This document shows positions 44,767-53,618 of a DNA stretch of 64,000 bases, piece after piece. The stretch lies in assembly GCF_007860125.1 (NCBI RefSeq), contig NZ_SJPW01000005.1:117651-181650 (forward strand). The letters are read 5' to 3'. Made by a program: the position numbers and the translations under genes. The DNA is from Rubripirellula tenax. Its GTDB lineage: Bacteria > Planctomycetota > Planctomycetia > Pirellulales > Pirellulaceae. Below the pieces are notes generated by a model. It saw only the letters and a program-made list of their open reading frames with translations. It was not told where the DNA came from and did not search any database. Numbering within the stretch: the first letter of the stretch is position 1; every line of letters starts with the position of its first letter.

Positions 44767-46838
44767 GGCGAGTAGACCGAGGTCTCTTTGGCTTAGGCTA
44801 AGCTTTGTGTTCACTGTTTGCCACTGGTTTCCCGTTGTGGTGTCACAATATTATAGCCTTACCGCATTGACCCCTCGGCCCCTCTCAGATCCGGACGTGC
44901 GCCGTTAACGCATCCGGCTCCCCGACTTCACTTGGCTCTCGCACGTAACGACTCACGGTTCATTGCGATCAGATCCGTCAAACTCTTCGGACTCGCCAAG
45001 GGATGCAGTTCCGTAAAGCAATTGAAAGCGTCCCAGTTCAAATAGCTCTTTTGACTACGGCGACTCAAATGTCGTTTCGCCATCCGACGAACCTTGCTGC
45101 GGTACGCCATCAGCATCGGCCAATTGTCATTGATACCGTAATACTGATAGTGGCCGCGAAGCTTCGCGTTCAGAACTTGCCACATCTCGCCGACCGGAGT
45201 CGAGAGCTGATGATGAAACCAAAGACGCATCTCGGTTAACTTCACACGAAGCTTCTTCCCTGACGTTTTCCTTTTCAGCTTGAACTTTCCGGCTCGCGAA
45301 TGCCCGCAGTAGTGAGTGAATCCGAGAAAGTCGAACGTCTGTGGGGCGCCTTCGCCGAGTCGCTGGTGATCGCGACGTGCGAAGCGTCCAAAACGCATCA
45401 ACTTGGTTTTCTCCTCGGCGACTGACAGAGAGTAACGGCCAAGTCGCTTCGGCAGCACCAATTGGTATCTCAACGCATCCGATTCGTGCTCGAAGCAACA
45501 CACGAAATCATCAGCGAAACGCACGATGTACGCTTCGCCCTTGAGTCGTGGTTTGACTTCTTGCTCGAACCACTCGTCCAACACGTAATGCAAATACACG
45601 TTGGCCAACAGCGGTGAGAGACTAGCTCCCTGAGGAACACCGTCTTCGGTGGCCTGCAACTTCCCGTCGATCATCACGCCTGCCTTCAAGGAACGGCTAA
45701 TCAGTCGCAGCAACTTCGGGTCGCTGATTCGCTTCCGCAACAGCTCTTCGAGTCGCTGGTGAGACACGTTGTCAAAGAATCCTTTGACATCGGCGTCACT
45801 GATCCAGTTCACTTTCCGCGTGGCGATGATCCCGCCGAGTGTCGACAATGCCTCGTGACACGATTTGCCTGGACGGTAACCATACGAAGTGTCGTAGAAG
45901 TCTACTTCGTAGATTTGCTCCAAGATCATCACGACTGCGCGTTGGACAAGCTTGTCCTCCACGCAAGCGATACCAAGCGGTCGCGTTTTCCCATTCCCCT
46001 TGGGGATGTTCTTTCGCAAACTTGGCATCGGGCGATACGCGCCACGATGAAGTCGTTCGAGAAGGTCTCGAAGGTTCGCTTCGAGTCCTTCTTCGTAGTC
46101 CTCTATCGTTACGTTATCGACGCCTGGCGTTTTACCTCGTTTAAGTCGGCGAAAGGCGTACCACAACAGCTCATAGTCGAGCAGTGAGAAGAGATTGTTG
46201 AAATCTGCTCCCGGGTGCGTCTTCGCTCTTTGAGAGATGCGATCCAGCCGGGTTAGCACCGAGTTTCCGTCACTGAGTACGGTCGGTGTCCGATCTGAAT
46301 CGCGTGAAATCTCGACCCGCTTCCCTGCACCGACATTACTCGGCTTGTCGCTTCCCGATTGGCAGTCGGGCTGCTGCGGTACTACTGGGTCGTCCGATTC
46401 CCTGAGAGTCATTTGTCTTCGTCGCTTATTCCACTTCTTGGACATACTCGATCGATCTAGACTGGAGGCCGTGTATCGATCAAGAACCTCAGGGCCTCAC
46501 TGGTTGCCTGATTGACATTGTGTGTAGCGCGAGCGGGGCGCCGACTCCGGGTCTCCGCTTGAGGCTCGCCAATGACGCACCAAGCGATGTTGCTTTCAGG
46601 CATGCACAAACCGTAAGCAGTTCCAACAGTTACCAAATTTCGGAGCTATTCCCGTTCATGGCCGCAGGGCCACCTGCGATCCATTCACCCTCACTACCTT
46701 TCTGTGTACGCTTCAACCAACCACTTCAGCTCATGATGCCTACTTGATTGGCTGCAACACTCGATACTGGGCGTGTGGCTAGCACTTACCCAGGCGGGAT
46801 TCACACCCGCTAGTCAATCAGACCTTGCCAGTCCGCAC
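44767..46838 (-). mobile_element. Group II intron with reverse transcriptase, inserted in a DUF1592 gene
   Basis: The element is about 2.07 kb. It begins on the minus strand at 46838 with GTGCGGAC, matching the GTGYG start of group II introns, and encodes an RT/maturase. Downstream of the RT is the typical stem region (GGAGCCGGATGCGTTAACGG then CACGTCCGG...TCTGAGAGGGG). The 3-prime border is at about 44767 or, allowing the more usual AY ending, 44764. With the border at 44767 the joined exons read TGT GCA TCA TGC CAT (CASCH), a perfect heme motif; with 44764 they read CACH. The insertion thus sits inside the codons of a heme-binding motif. Confidence 0.85.
44928..46445 (-). CDS. ltrA: Group II intron reverse transcriptase/maturase
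   Basis: A 505-residue intron-encoded protein. RT blocks are clear: GYRPGKSCHEAL, ISDADVKGFFDNV, GVPQGASLSPLLANVYLHYV and the catalytic YIVRFADDFVCCF near residue 310. The C-terminal maturase (GIIM) domain ends in LRGHYQYYGINDNW, and no HNH endonuclease follows. It should promote splicing and retrohoming of its host intron. A hydrophilic N-terminal extension of about 60 residues precedes the RT; the true start may be internal. The frame is intact, so the intron may still be active. Confidence 0.95.
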   Translation of the reverse strand: MSKKWNKRRRQMTLRESDDPVVPQQPDCQSGSDKPSNVGAGKRVEISRDSDRTPTVLSDGNSVLTRLDRISQRAKTHPGADFNNLFSLLDYELLWYAFRRLKRGKTPGVDNVTIEDYEEGLEANLRDLLERLHRGAYRPMPSLRKNIPKGNGKTRPLGIACVEDKLVQRAVVMILEQIYEVDFYDTSYGYRPGKSCHEALSTLGGIIATRKVNWISDADVKGFFDNVSHQRLEELLRKRISDPKLLRLISRSLKAGVMIDGKLQATEDGVPQGASLSPLLANVYLHYVLDEWFEQEVKPRLKGEAYIVRFADDFVCCFEHESDALRYQLVLPKRLGRYSLSVAEEKTKLMRFGRFARRDHQRLGEGAPQTFDFLGFTHYCGHSRAGKFKLKRKTSGKKLRVKLTEMRLWFHHQLSTPVGEMWQVLNAKLRGHYQYYGINDNWPMLMAYRSKVRRMAKRHLSRRSQKSYLNWDAFNCFTELHPLASPKSLTDLIAMNRESLRARAK

Positions 46839-48433
46839 ATGCACAAGTCGGTTCGTTGCGGTGAAGGTCTAGCCGCTGTCGCACGGTCAGTTTTTTTCCG
46901 GCCGTGTTGGGTTGGATTTCGCCTGCGTTGGGTGGCGGGTTGCCTGGCGGATCGCCAAACAGTTCGGTCTTCACCCAAGCCGCGCGACGAACCGGCAACG
47001 TGCGAGTGCCATCGGAAAGCAGCGTCATCAGACCCGCCATCCCAAGCACGCCACCACGATGATGCTGCGGCTGGACGACGACGCGACGAATGTTCGGTCC
47101 CTCAACGCCCTCGATCCCGTAGTGTCGAGCAAGCCGCTGATTGATCATCACAAAGTCACTGTCCAGAAAGTTTGTGACCGGCAAGTCCGAAGCGACCACC
47201 TCACGAAAGAACGCATACGCCTCGAGCTTGGATGATTCCTCCAGTTCCGCGTCATAGTCGCGGTACTCATTGGCCGGCATCGTGTTGCCAAACTCGCGAA
47301 CGTGCAGCCACTGGCCTGCGAACCCTTCGACAAATGCCTCGGCCCTCGGGTCATCGAGCATCCGATCGACCTGTTCCAGCAACGTGCGTGGATCATCAAG
47401 CTGTCCGTTTTCGGCGAGCTCAAAAAGTGTTTCGTCCGGCATGCTTGACCAAAGGAAGTAGCTCAGCCGTGAAGCGAGTTCGTAATCGTTGAGCTTGCGA
47501 GGCGTCGTTCCATCGGCGGGTTCTTGAATGAACAGAAACCCTGGTGAACAAAGCACACGCGCCAGTCCCAGTCGCACGGCGTCGTAAAAAGCGGTGCCCG
47601 ATGCACGAGCTTGCTCGACAAATTCGACTACGCCGTTGATCTCGGCTTGATTCACTGGGCGGCGATACGCTCGTCGAAGCAGACGGGCGAAAATCTCACG
47701 CACATCGTCGGTGTCATGCCGTTGCTCGCTCGGCTGATGCTCATCGGCGAAGAAAATCGTCTGATGACTCTTCGGCGGCCAAGTTTGCGCGACCGGTCCG
47801 CTGATCTCAAACCAGTCAACGAAGATCGTTGGCGGATTTTGGGAATCATGTTCAGGGTTGTAGTATCGCAGGGGCCCTTTCCACTTGCTCGCTTCGGCTG
47901 CCACAGCGTCCAGCTCCGCGCGTGCCTTTTCGACTTCAGCCTTCGTTGCGCCCGAAGTGTTGGCGTCACGCAATTTGCCTTTCGCTTCCCGCACCACATG
48001 CATCCATTGGTTGTTTTCCGGCGTGGTCACGATCAGGTTGTCGATGTCGTTGAAGCTAAAGCCGATGCTTCGTTTGAGCCCGTTCGGACCGGCACGCAGG
48101 AACACCATCGCTTCGTAAACCTCAGGCGTATCGAGCGGAGTTGGAATCGGAATCTCGACGGTCGCGCGAACAGGCGTTTTGTCGGCATACACCGCTCTGA
48201 CACGAATCGGTTCGCCGCGAGTTCCCAGACTCGACCCCGCACGAACCCGGATGCGGTAGTAACCGTCTTGAAGTACGACCGTTGACGCATCGACGTTCCC
48301 CAAACGGCCCCAGCGATCAGACTTGGGACGATTGCCGTAACCGTGAACGAACCGCACACCTTCGTCGACAAGCTCCACCCCGCTTGGCCCCGGTTCGACA
48401 ACTGTCTTGGCGAAACGGCTTGTTATTTTTTTT
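46839..48433 (-). pseudogene. DUF1592 gene, 5-prime exon, second part (after frameshift)
   Basis: From the A8 tract (plus-strand T-run 48426-48433) the reading frame that continues DUF1592 reads ITSRFAKTVVEPGPSGVELV ... WGRLGNVDASTVVLQDGYYR ... RLLRRAYRRPVNQAEINGV ... LASRLSYFLWSSMPDETLFE ... LTVRQRLDLHRNEPTCA and reaches the intron at 46838. Past the border the unspliced frame gives only CADWQGLID and a stop at 46810. It is out of frame with the N-terminal part because of one extra A, so a full protein needs both splicing and a frame correction. Confidence 0.85.
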
Positions 48434-49207
48434 CTTACTCGGCTTGATTCGCGGGTTCGCTTCCGCCTCGGCCCGCAATGTTTGAATCTCAGGTTCGCCG
48501 ACCGCGATCGCGCGTTCGGCGACCTCCAGCGTCCGCTCGATCTGCGTCTGATCAAAGAACAACGCAACCCCCAAGCGGTCGAAGCCCTCGGCCTTCCCAT
48601 CGCCCGGAAAGTCTTCGACCAACGGCGCGATCACCATCGGGTCCATGTGCAATAAATCGCGAACACTGTTGGCGTACTCGACTCGGTTTAATCGCCGCAT
48701 GGGAATCCGCCCACCCGCGTTTCGAGCCGACCGTTCGGCATCACGCAGTGCCGAGTTGATCCAATCCACAACAGGCTCGAATTCCCCCGGCGCAGGCCGT
48801 GGTTCTTCTTCGGGTGGCATGTCGCCAAGGTTGATCCTGTCAACGACCTCTTTCCATTGCTCAGCCGCGTTGGGAGTCGCAAGGTCCGGTGAGAGCTGAT
48901 CCACACGAAATCCGGCATTGGCGATTTTCGGCCCATGACACCGAATGCAATGATCGGCAAGAAACGAACGCACGTCCTCGGCAAAACCGCGACGTCCAAC
49001 ATGCGGAATCCCTGACTCGTGGGCCACTGACTCTTGGGCGGCTAACTCCTGCGAACCGGCGATCGAGTGCGGAACGGTGGCCAGGACCAGGAGAACCAGC
49101 AGTCGTGCTGGAACGGAAGCGAACCTGCCGCTTGCACGAACAGCAGTCGGACAATTCGGCGACGGTTCGCAAGGTTGGACTTGAGCGAGAGAGGGTTGAA
49201 GTTTCAT
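48426..49207 (-). pseudogene. DUF1592 gene, 5-prime exon, first part (N-terminus)
   Basis: The N-terminal part of the same DUF1592 gene. The ATG at 49207 starts MKLQPSLAQVQPCEPSPNCP and leads to a hydrophobic signal (ARLLVLLVLATVPHSIAG), then the first heme motif HCIRCHG and RRLNRVEYANSVRDLLHMD. The frame runs to an A8 tract near 48430, after which it continues in the wrong frame to a stop at 48317. Removing one A from the run would join it in frame to the next part. An ATG at 49252 is further upstream. Confidence 0.85.
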
Positions 49208-49306
49208 ATCGATACGATTCGCCAAGGACCCATTGATGACAAATGCGAGCAAGCGAAATTAGCGATCCATCGCAACATTGACGTCACCGCGATCATTCAG
49301 TTTAAC

Positions 49307-49405
49307 CGTCAGCCGAAGCCGAAGGCGTAGGCGTAGGCGTAGGCGTAGGCGTAGGCGTAGGCGTAGGCGTAGGCGAGCACCCGTCGCTCAAGCCTTCGGC
49401 TAACG
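49307..49405. repeat. Hexanucleotide tandem repeat with inverted flanks
   Basis: Eight perfect copies of GGCGTA occupy 49324-49371. They are framed by AGCCGAAGCC (49311-49320) on the left and GCCTTCGGCT (49392-49401) on the right, which are inverted relative to each other with one mismatch. The whole sits between the N-terminus of the broken DUF1592 gene and the stop of the next DUF1592 gene. Copy number probably varies between strains. Confidence 0.9.
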
Positions 49406-49487
49406 ATTAAAGGAAACTGTCCAGTCAACTTCGCTACGCCCCCATTGTACTCAATCGATCGACGGTGCTTTCTGCCAGCGAAGCCAT

Positions 49488-52295
49488 TTATCGAGTGCGA
49501 AACAGTTTGCTTTGCACCACGGCGTGAACGATCGAGCGAACTCCATAGGCTTCGCTCTTGGTACCACGAACGAGTTGGTTGATTTCGTTCCGGTCCGCAA
49601 ACGTGGTGGTCGCACCCGTTGAATAGACCAGTAACCGATCGATCAGCGTCCGGGCGATCGCCTGCTCGTCTTCGGCCAGGATTCGCTTGAGCTGGCGGAT
49701 GTCTTTGAATTTTGTTCCGTCAGCGAGTTGGTAGGACGCATCGACCGGTAGGCCTTGGTTGTAACGGATCGTGTGGTCCTGCTTCCGCAGTTCCGCCTTC
49801 GACGGATCGAGGACCCGGTAGGTCGTGCGATACCGACCGACGGGATCGAAACTTTCGAGGGCCATTCCTGGAGGGTCGATTTTGGCGTGGCATGACGCAC
49901 ACGCTGCGTTGTTGCGGTGTTTTTCCAACTGATCGCGAATTGTGACCGCTCCGCGGATATCTGGTTCAACGGCCGGGATCCCTGGTGGAGGTGGAGCCGA
50001 CGGGGAACCGAGAACTCGCTCGAGCACCCAAACGCCGCGGACAACAGGCGACGTATTGGTGCCATTGGCGGTCACCTTCAAGACAGCCGCTTGGGTCAGC
50101 AGGCCACCCCGAACGCAATCTTCCGGAATGTCAACCAAAGTCGGTTTCATGCCCGAGACCCCGTCGATTCGGTAATGCTTGGCAAGCCGCCGGTTGACGG
50201 TCACGAAACTGGAATCGATCAGATTTTTGGCGGGTAGATTTTCTGTCAGCAGATGACGAAAGAATGCGTGCGATTCCTCGACCATCGATGTATGCAAAAC
50301 GGCGTCGTACTCCGGAAAGAGATGAGTATCCGGGCTGGTGAAATCAATCTCGTGAAGATCCAACCATTGGCCAAGGAAATCCTCGACGAACCGTTCCGAT
50401 CGTTTGTCTTTCAACAGACGTTCGGTCTGTTCACGCAGCATTCTTGGCTGAGAGAGCTCGCCTGCATGAGCGAGTTGCAATAGCTCGACGTCCGGAGTGC
50501 TGCACCACAGGAAGTAAGCGAGTCGTTCGGCGAGTGCGAACTCCTTCGCGTTTTCCATATCGACATCTCCGGTTGGTAGTGTCGACTGCTGAAACAGGAA
50601 CTGAGGTGATGTGAAGATCGCCTTGTATCCCGTTCGCATGGCAGATTCAAACGAGACCCCTTGGTCGAGCCAGCTATGAACGAACGCGACGTATCTGTCC
50701 GATACCGTTTTCGAGACCGGACGCCGAAAGGCCATCGGCAACATGCGTTTGATCAAACGTGCCGCATCGGCCTTGGCATCGGCGGGTGCCAATTCACGGG
50801 TCCGCACCAAGTCGCCAGGATGTGAGGCATTCTTGTAAATCGGTTCGCCACCGTAGCTCGGTAGTGGACTTCCGATCGGCAGATTGTGTGGAGGCGAATA
50901 GTAATCAGGCAGCGGGTCTGCTCCCTCCCGTTTCCCGGCCAGGATTTCTCTGACAATCTGGCTCCGTTTCTGGCCGTAGACCTGAGCGGGAAACTTGGCA
51001 TCTCTGCCTGCGTCTCCGGCCAGCGGATTGAATGGGTTCCCGCCCGGTGGCCAGTCCTTTGGCCTTTTCCGGGGGTCCGCAGGAATGACCGGTAGCGAAT
51101 GCAGTTGAACATTAGGATCAGGATTGTTCGCCTCCGCGATCGGCTGGGTGGCGACGTTCCCAAATAGCACTTGCTCTCCCTCAGGCGGCCATGTTTCCAA
51201 AATTGGGCCCTCGATCTCCAACCACTGCACGCACACGCCGGGCCCTTCCCATTTCACTTGGCCATAACCCTTGTTAATCGGAAACCGATAAATGGGCAAC
51301 TCCGAGGGATACAAGTGCAAGAAGTGTCCGCGAAGTAGTTCCCCCTGCCACTCGTGAACCTGAGGTTCCTCCGAATCAATCTCAATGTGCTCTAGCAAAC
51401 GATGCTTGACCTTCAATGTCTCTTTGTGTCCGTTTCCACCGACTCGCATGGTCAGAGCAATCGGATCGTCCGAATTCACTTTGTAGGCTGACACTTTGAT
51501 CCGGTAGGTGCCAGTTCTTGGCACGACATATTGCCCCCACAACGCATGGTGGTTCGACATTGCTTCGGTGGCATACAAATTCATGCCATCGACAACGGGC
51601 AACGCCGGATGCTGGGCGCGGTACGTCACCATGTAGCCGTTGTTATTCAACAGGGACAGTCGAAACTTTTGCTTCTCGGGTCGATCGGCAAACCGAACCG
51701 ACTGATCAATCGCGGCATCGATGGCCTCGAGATACGCTTCCATCTGAACGCTAGAAATATTCAGCGCCGATCCAACCGTGGAGAATCCCTCGGCCTTGGC
51801 ATCGGCCGGCAACAAATCGGCGATGTCCAGCGGTGTTTGCAGCAAGTCCGACAACGTCGTTTGAAACTCGATTGCGTTCAGACGTCGAGCCGTGACACGG
51901 CCCTGTTTAGCCTGCATCTGCGACTGAGTGGACGAAAGCGATGTGGCTAGCGGCTTTAGCGCCACAGCGATCTCTTCCGGTTTCGGTCGTTCGGCGTCCT
52001 CAGGTGGCATTTCACCAGATTCAAGTCGGTCGTGAACCAATTGCCACCGGTCAAAATTGGCGGCATCGTTCATGTCACCGCTAAGCGAATTGAGTTCAAA
52101 GTTACCTTCGTCGGCCCCTTCGCCATGACAATCGACGCAGTAGCTTCCCAAAAACTGTTTGAGCGAAGCGTTCGACGTTAGATCGTCGGCACGTGACGGT
52201 GCACAGAAACCGAAGCACAAAAACAAAAGGGCCACCTGCAAAACAGCCTGCAGCCGCTTTCGAAAGCCGACATGTTTCATTGAAGCGTAGTTCAT
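49488..52295 (-). CDS. DUF1592 family heme-motif protein (PSCyt type)
   Basis: A 935-residue exported protein with a signal peptide (LQAVLQVALLFLCFGFCAPSRA), an N-terminal heme motif CVDCHG near residue 54, RRLNAIEFQTTLSDLLQTPL (DUF1587), a central beta region, then MAFRRPVSKTVSDRYV, LAERLAYFLWCSTPDVELL (DUF1592), TSPVVRGVWVLERVLGSPSA (DUF1588) with the second heme motif CASCHAKIDPPGMALESFDP, and a DUF1585 end. It is about 80 residues longer than the homologue at 32838 because of a Pro-rich insertion around residues 385-475. The ATG overlaps the upstream DUF1552 TGA (ATGA). Confidence 0.93.
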   Translation of the reverse strand: MNYASMKHVGFRKRLQAVLQVALLFLCFGFCAPSRADDLTSNASLKQFLGSYCVDCHGEGADEGNFELNSLSGDMNDAANFDRWQLVHDRLESGEMPPEDAERPKPEEIAVALKPLATSLSSTQSQMQAKQGRVTARRLNAIEFQTTLSDLLQTPLDIADLLPADAKAEGFSTVGSALNISSVQMEAYLEAIDAAIDQSVRFADRPEKQKFRLSLLNNNGYMVTYRAQHPALPVVDGMNLYATEAMSNHHALWGQYVVPRTGTYRIKVSAYKVNSDDPIALTMRVGGNGHKETLKVKHRLLEHIEIDSEEPQVHEWQGELLRGHFLHLYPSELPIYRFPINKGYGQVKWEGPGVCVQWLEIEGPILETWPPEGEQVLFGNVATQPIAEANNPDPNVQLHSLPVIPADPRKRPKDWPPGGNPFNPLAGDAGRDAKFPAQVYGQKRSQIVREILAGKREGADPLPDYYSPPHNLPIGSPLPSYGGEPIYKNASHPGDLVRTRELAPADAKADAARLIKRMLPMAFRRPVSKTVSDRYVAFVHSWLDQGVSFESAMRTGYKAIFTSPQFLFQQSTLPTGDVDMENAKEFALAERLAYFLWCSTPDVELLQLAHAGELSQPRMLREQTERLLKDKRSERFVEDFLGQWLDLHEIDFTSPDTHLFPEYDAVLHTSMVEESHAFFRHLLTENLPAKNLIDSSFVTVNRRLAKHYRIDGVSGMKPTLVDIPEDCVRGGLLTQAAVLKVTANGTNTSPVVRGVWVLERVLGSPSAPPPPGIPAVEPDIRGAVTIRDQLEKHRNNAACASCHAKIDPPGMALESFDPVGRYRTTYRVLDPSKAELRKQDHTIRYNQGLPVDASYQLADGTKFKDIRQLKRILAEDEQAIARTLIDRLLVYSTGATTTFADRNEINQLVRGTKSEAYGVRSIVHAVVQSKLFRTR

Positions 52296-53593
52296 GACTG
52301 CATCTCCAATCCGCGCATTGTTCCCGTGCTGCTGCCAAAGCGGTCAATCGGCAATCCCATTCGTTGCAACATGCTGACATAGATATTGGAAAGCGGTTCG
52401 TTGTTCGTTTTATCAAACGCCAAGTGCTGGCCGTGCTTGAATCCGCCGCCGGCCAGAACGGCGGGAACATTGGTATTGTTGTGGCTCGATGCGTTGCCCA
52501 TGTCGCTACCAAACAAAACCATCGTCCGGTCCAGCAACGTGTCATCCTCCTCCTTCACCGCAGCCAGCTTGGCCAAGAAGTCACGCAGGATACTGAGGTG
52601 CTGTTTCTCGATGATTGCCAACTGCGCTAATTTTTCTTCGTTTTTGCCATGGTGCGAAAGCGTGTGATATCCCTCGGTGACTTGATTGATCGGCGGAACG
52701 GCAAACCAGCCGACGGCCATGATCGTTGCGAGCCGAGTGGAATCGGTTTGCAGCGCGAGTGCGACAAGGTCATACATCAACTTGGACCGACCGATCGTGT
52801 CGGCCTGGTCGCGAATGTCGTCCGGTTCCTTCGCGTCGACCTGAGGTTTTGGTTTGCGTTCCCACTCCTGTTGACGCACCATCTCCTGTTCGACTTCGCG
52901 AACGCTGGTGGTGTACTCGTCGAATTTTTGTTGGTCGTCTCGGCTCAGATCGCCCCGAAGTCGTTTCGCTTCACTCATCACCATATCCATCACGCTTGCC
53001 CCTTGCTGAAGCCGCGTGATTTGCTCTCGAACTTCAGTTGGTGACCCCGACGTGAACAGCTTGCGAAACACCTTTGACGGCGACTCCTGTCCCGGAATGG
53101 GGACACCACTTCGAGTCCACGAAAGCGAACCGCCCCCATTCGCGCTCAACACCAACGATGGGATGCGAGTTTGGGAACCGATCGATTCGGTCATCAACTG
53201 ATCGACCGAGATGCTGTTTCGGAAACTACCGCTTCCCGGATGCGGCGCTGCGGTCAGGAACGACTTCTCAGCGGCATGTCCGCCGTCGACATGCGGATGG
53301 GAGACGCCCGAAAAGACGGTCATCTGCTTGCGCAAATCGCCCAACACTTCCAAATACGGGGACGGCTTGTAGCCAAACCCTGTCTCCTCGGGAACAAAGT
53401 ACGGCATGTGCAACCCAAGGTTGTTGCAGATAAATACCGCGCGACGCGGCTTGCCGTCGGACTCGGGAGCAAGCTTCCGTTCGTTCTCAGCCGCCTTGAC
53501 GGGCGACTGCGATTGCAAAAACGGTAAGGCAAGCGTGACGCCGACTCCCTTCAGAAGCCGCCGTCGTGTGGATGCGGCGTGTTGAGGATTCAT
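52292..53593 (-). CDS. DUF1552 family protein, Tat-exported
   Basis: A 433-residue DUF1552 protein with a twin-arginine-like N-terminus (STRRRLLKGVGVTLALPF). Blocks seen: VFSGVSHPHVDGGHAAEKSF, GGGSLSWTRSGVPIPGQ, EVEQEMVRQQEW, LALQTDSTRLATIMAVG, MVLFGSDMGNASSHNNTNVP and LAGGGFKHGQHLAF. Its stop overlaps the start of the DUF1592 gene at 52295, forming the standard coupled pair. It begins 26 bases after the stop of the sulfatase-SMP-30 gene, so all three probably share a transcript. Confidence 0.94.
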   Translation of the reverse strand: MNPQHAASTRRRLLKGVGVTLALPFLQSQSPVKAAENERKLAPESDGKPRRAVFICNNLGLHMPYFVPEETGFGYKPSPYLEVLGDLRKQMTVFSGVSHPHVDGGHAAEKSFLTAAPHPGSGSFRNSISVDQLMTESIGSQTRIPSLVLSANGGGSLSWTRSGVPIPGQESPSKVFRKLFTSGSPTEVREQITRLQQGASVMDMVMSEAKRLRGDLSRDDQQKFDEYTTSVREVEQEMVRQQEWERKPKPQVDAKEPDDIRDQADTIGRSKLMYDLVALALQTDSTRLATIMAVGWFAVPPINQVTEGYHTLSHHGKNEEKLAQLAIIEKQHLSILRDFLAKLAAVKEEDDTLLDRTMVLFGSDMGNASSHNNTNVPAVLAGGGFKHGQHLAFDKTNNEPLSNIYVSMLQRMGLPIDRFGSSTGTMRGLEMQS

Positions 53594-53618
53594 ATGAGTT
53601 CGATCGTTGAGGTGATGG

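Noticed and set aside
44928..46445. Retron or diversity-generating reverse transcriptase
   Set aside because: The RT has a group II maturase end and is framed by intron borders interrupting a gene; no variable repeat or msr/msd structure is seen.
49324..49371. CRISPR array
   Set aside because: Pure hexamer repeats without spacers and no cas genes in the window.
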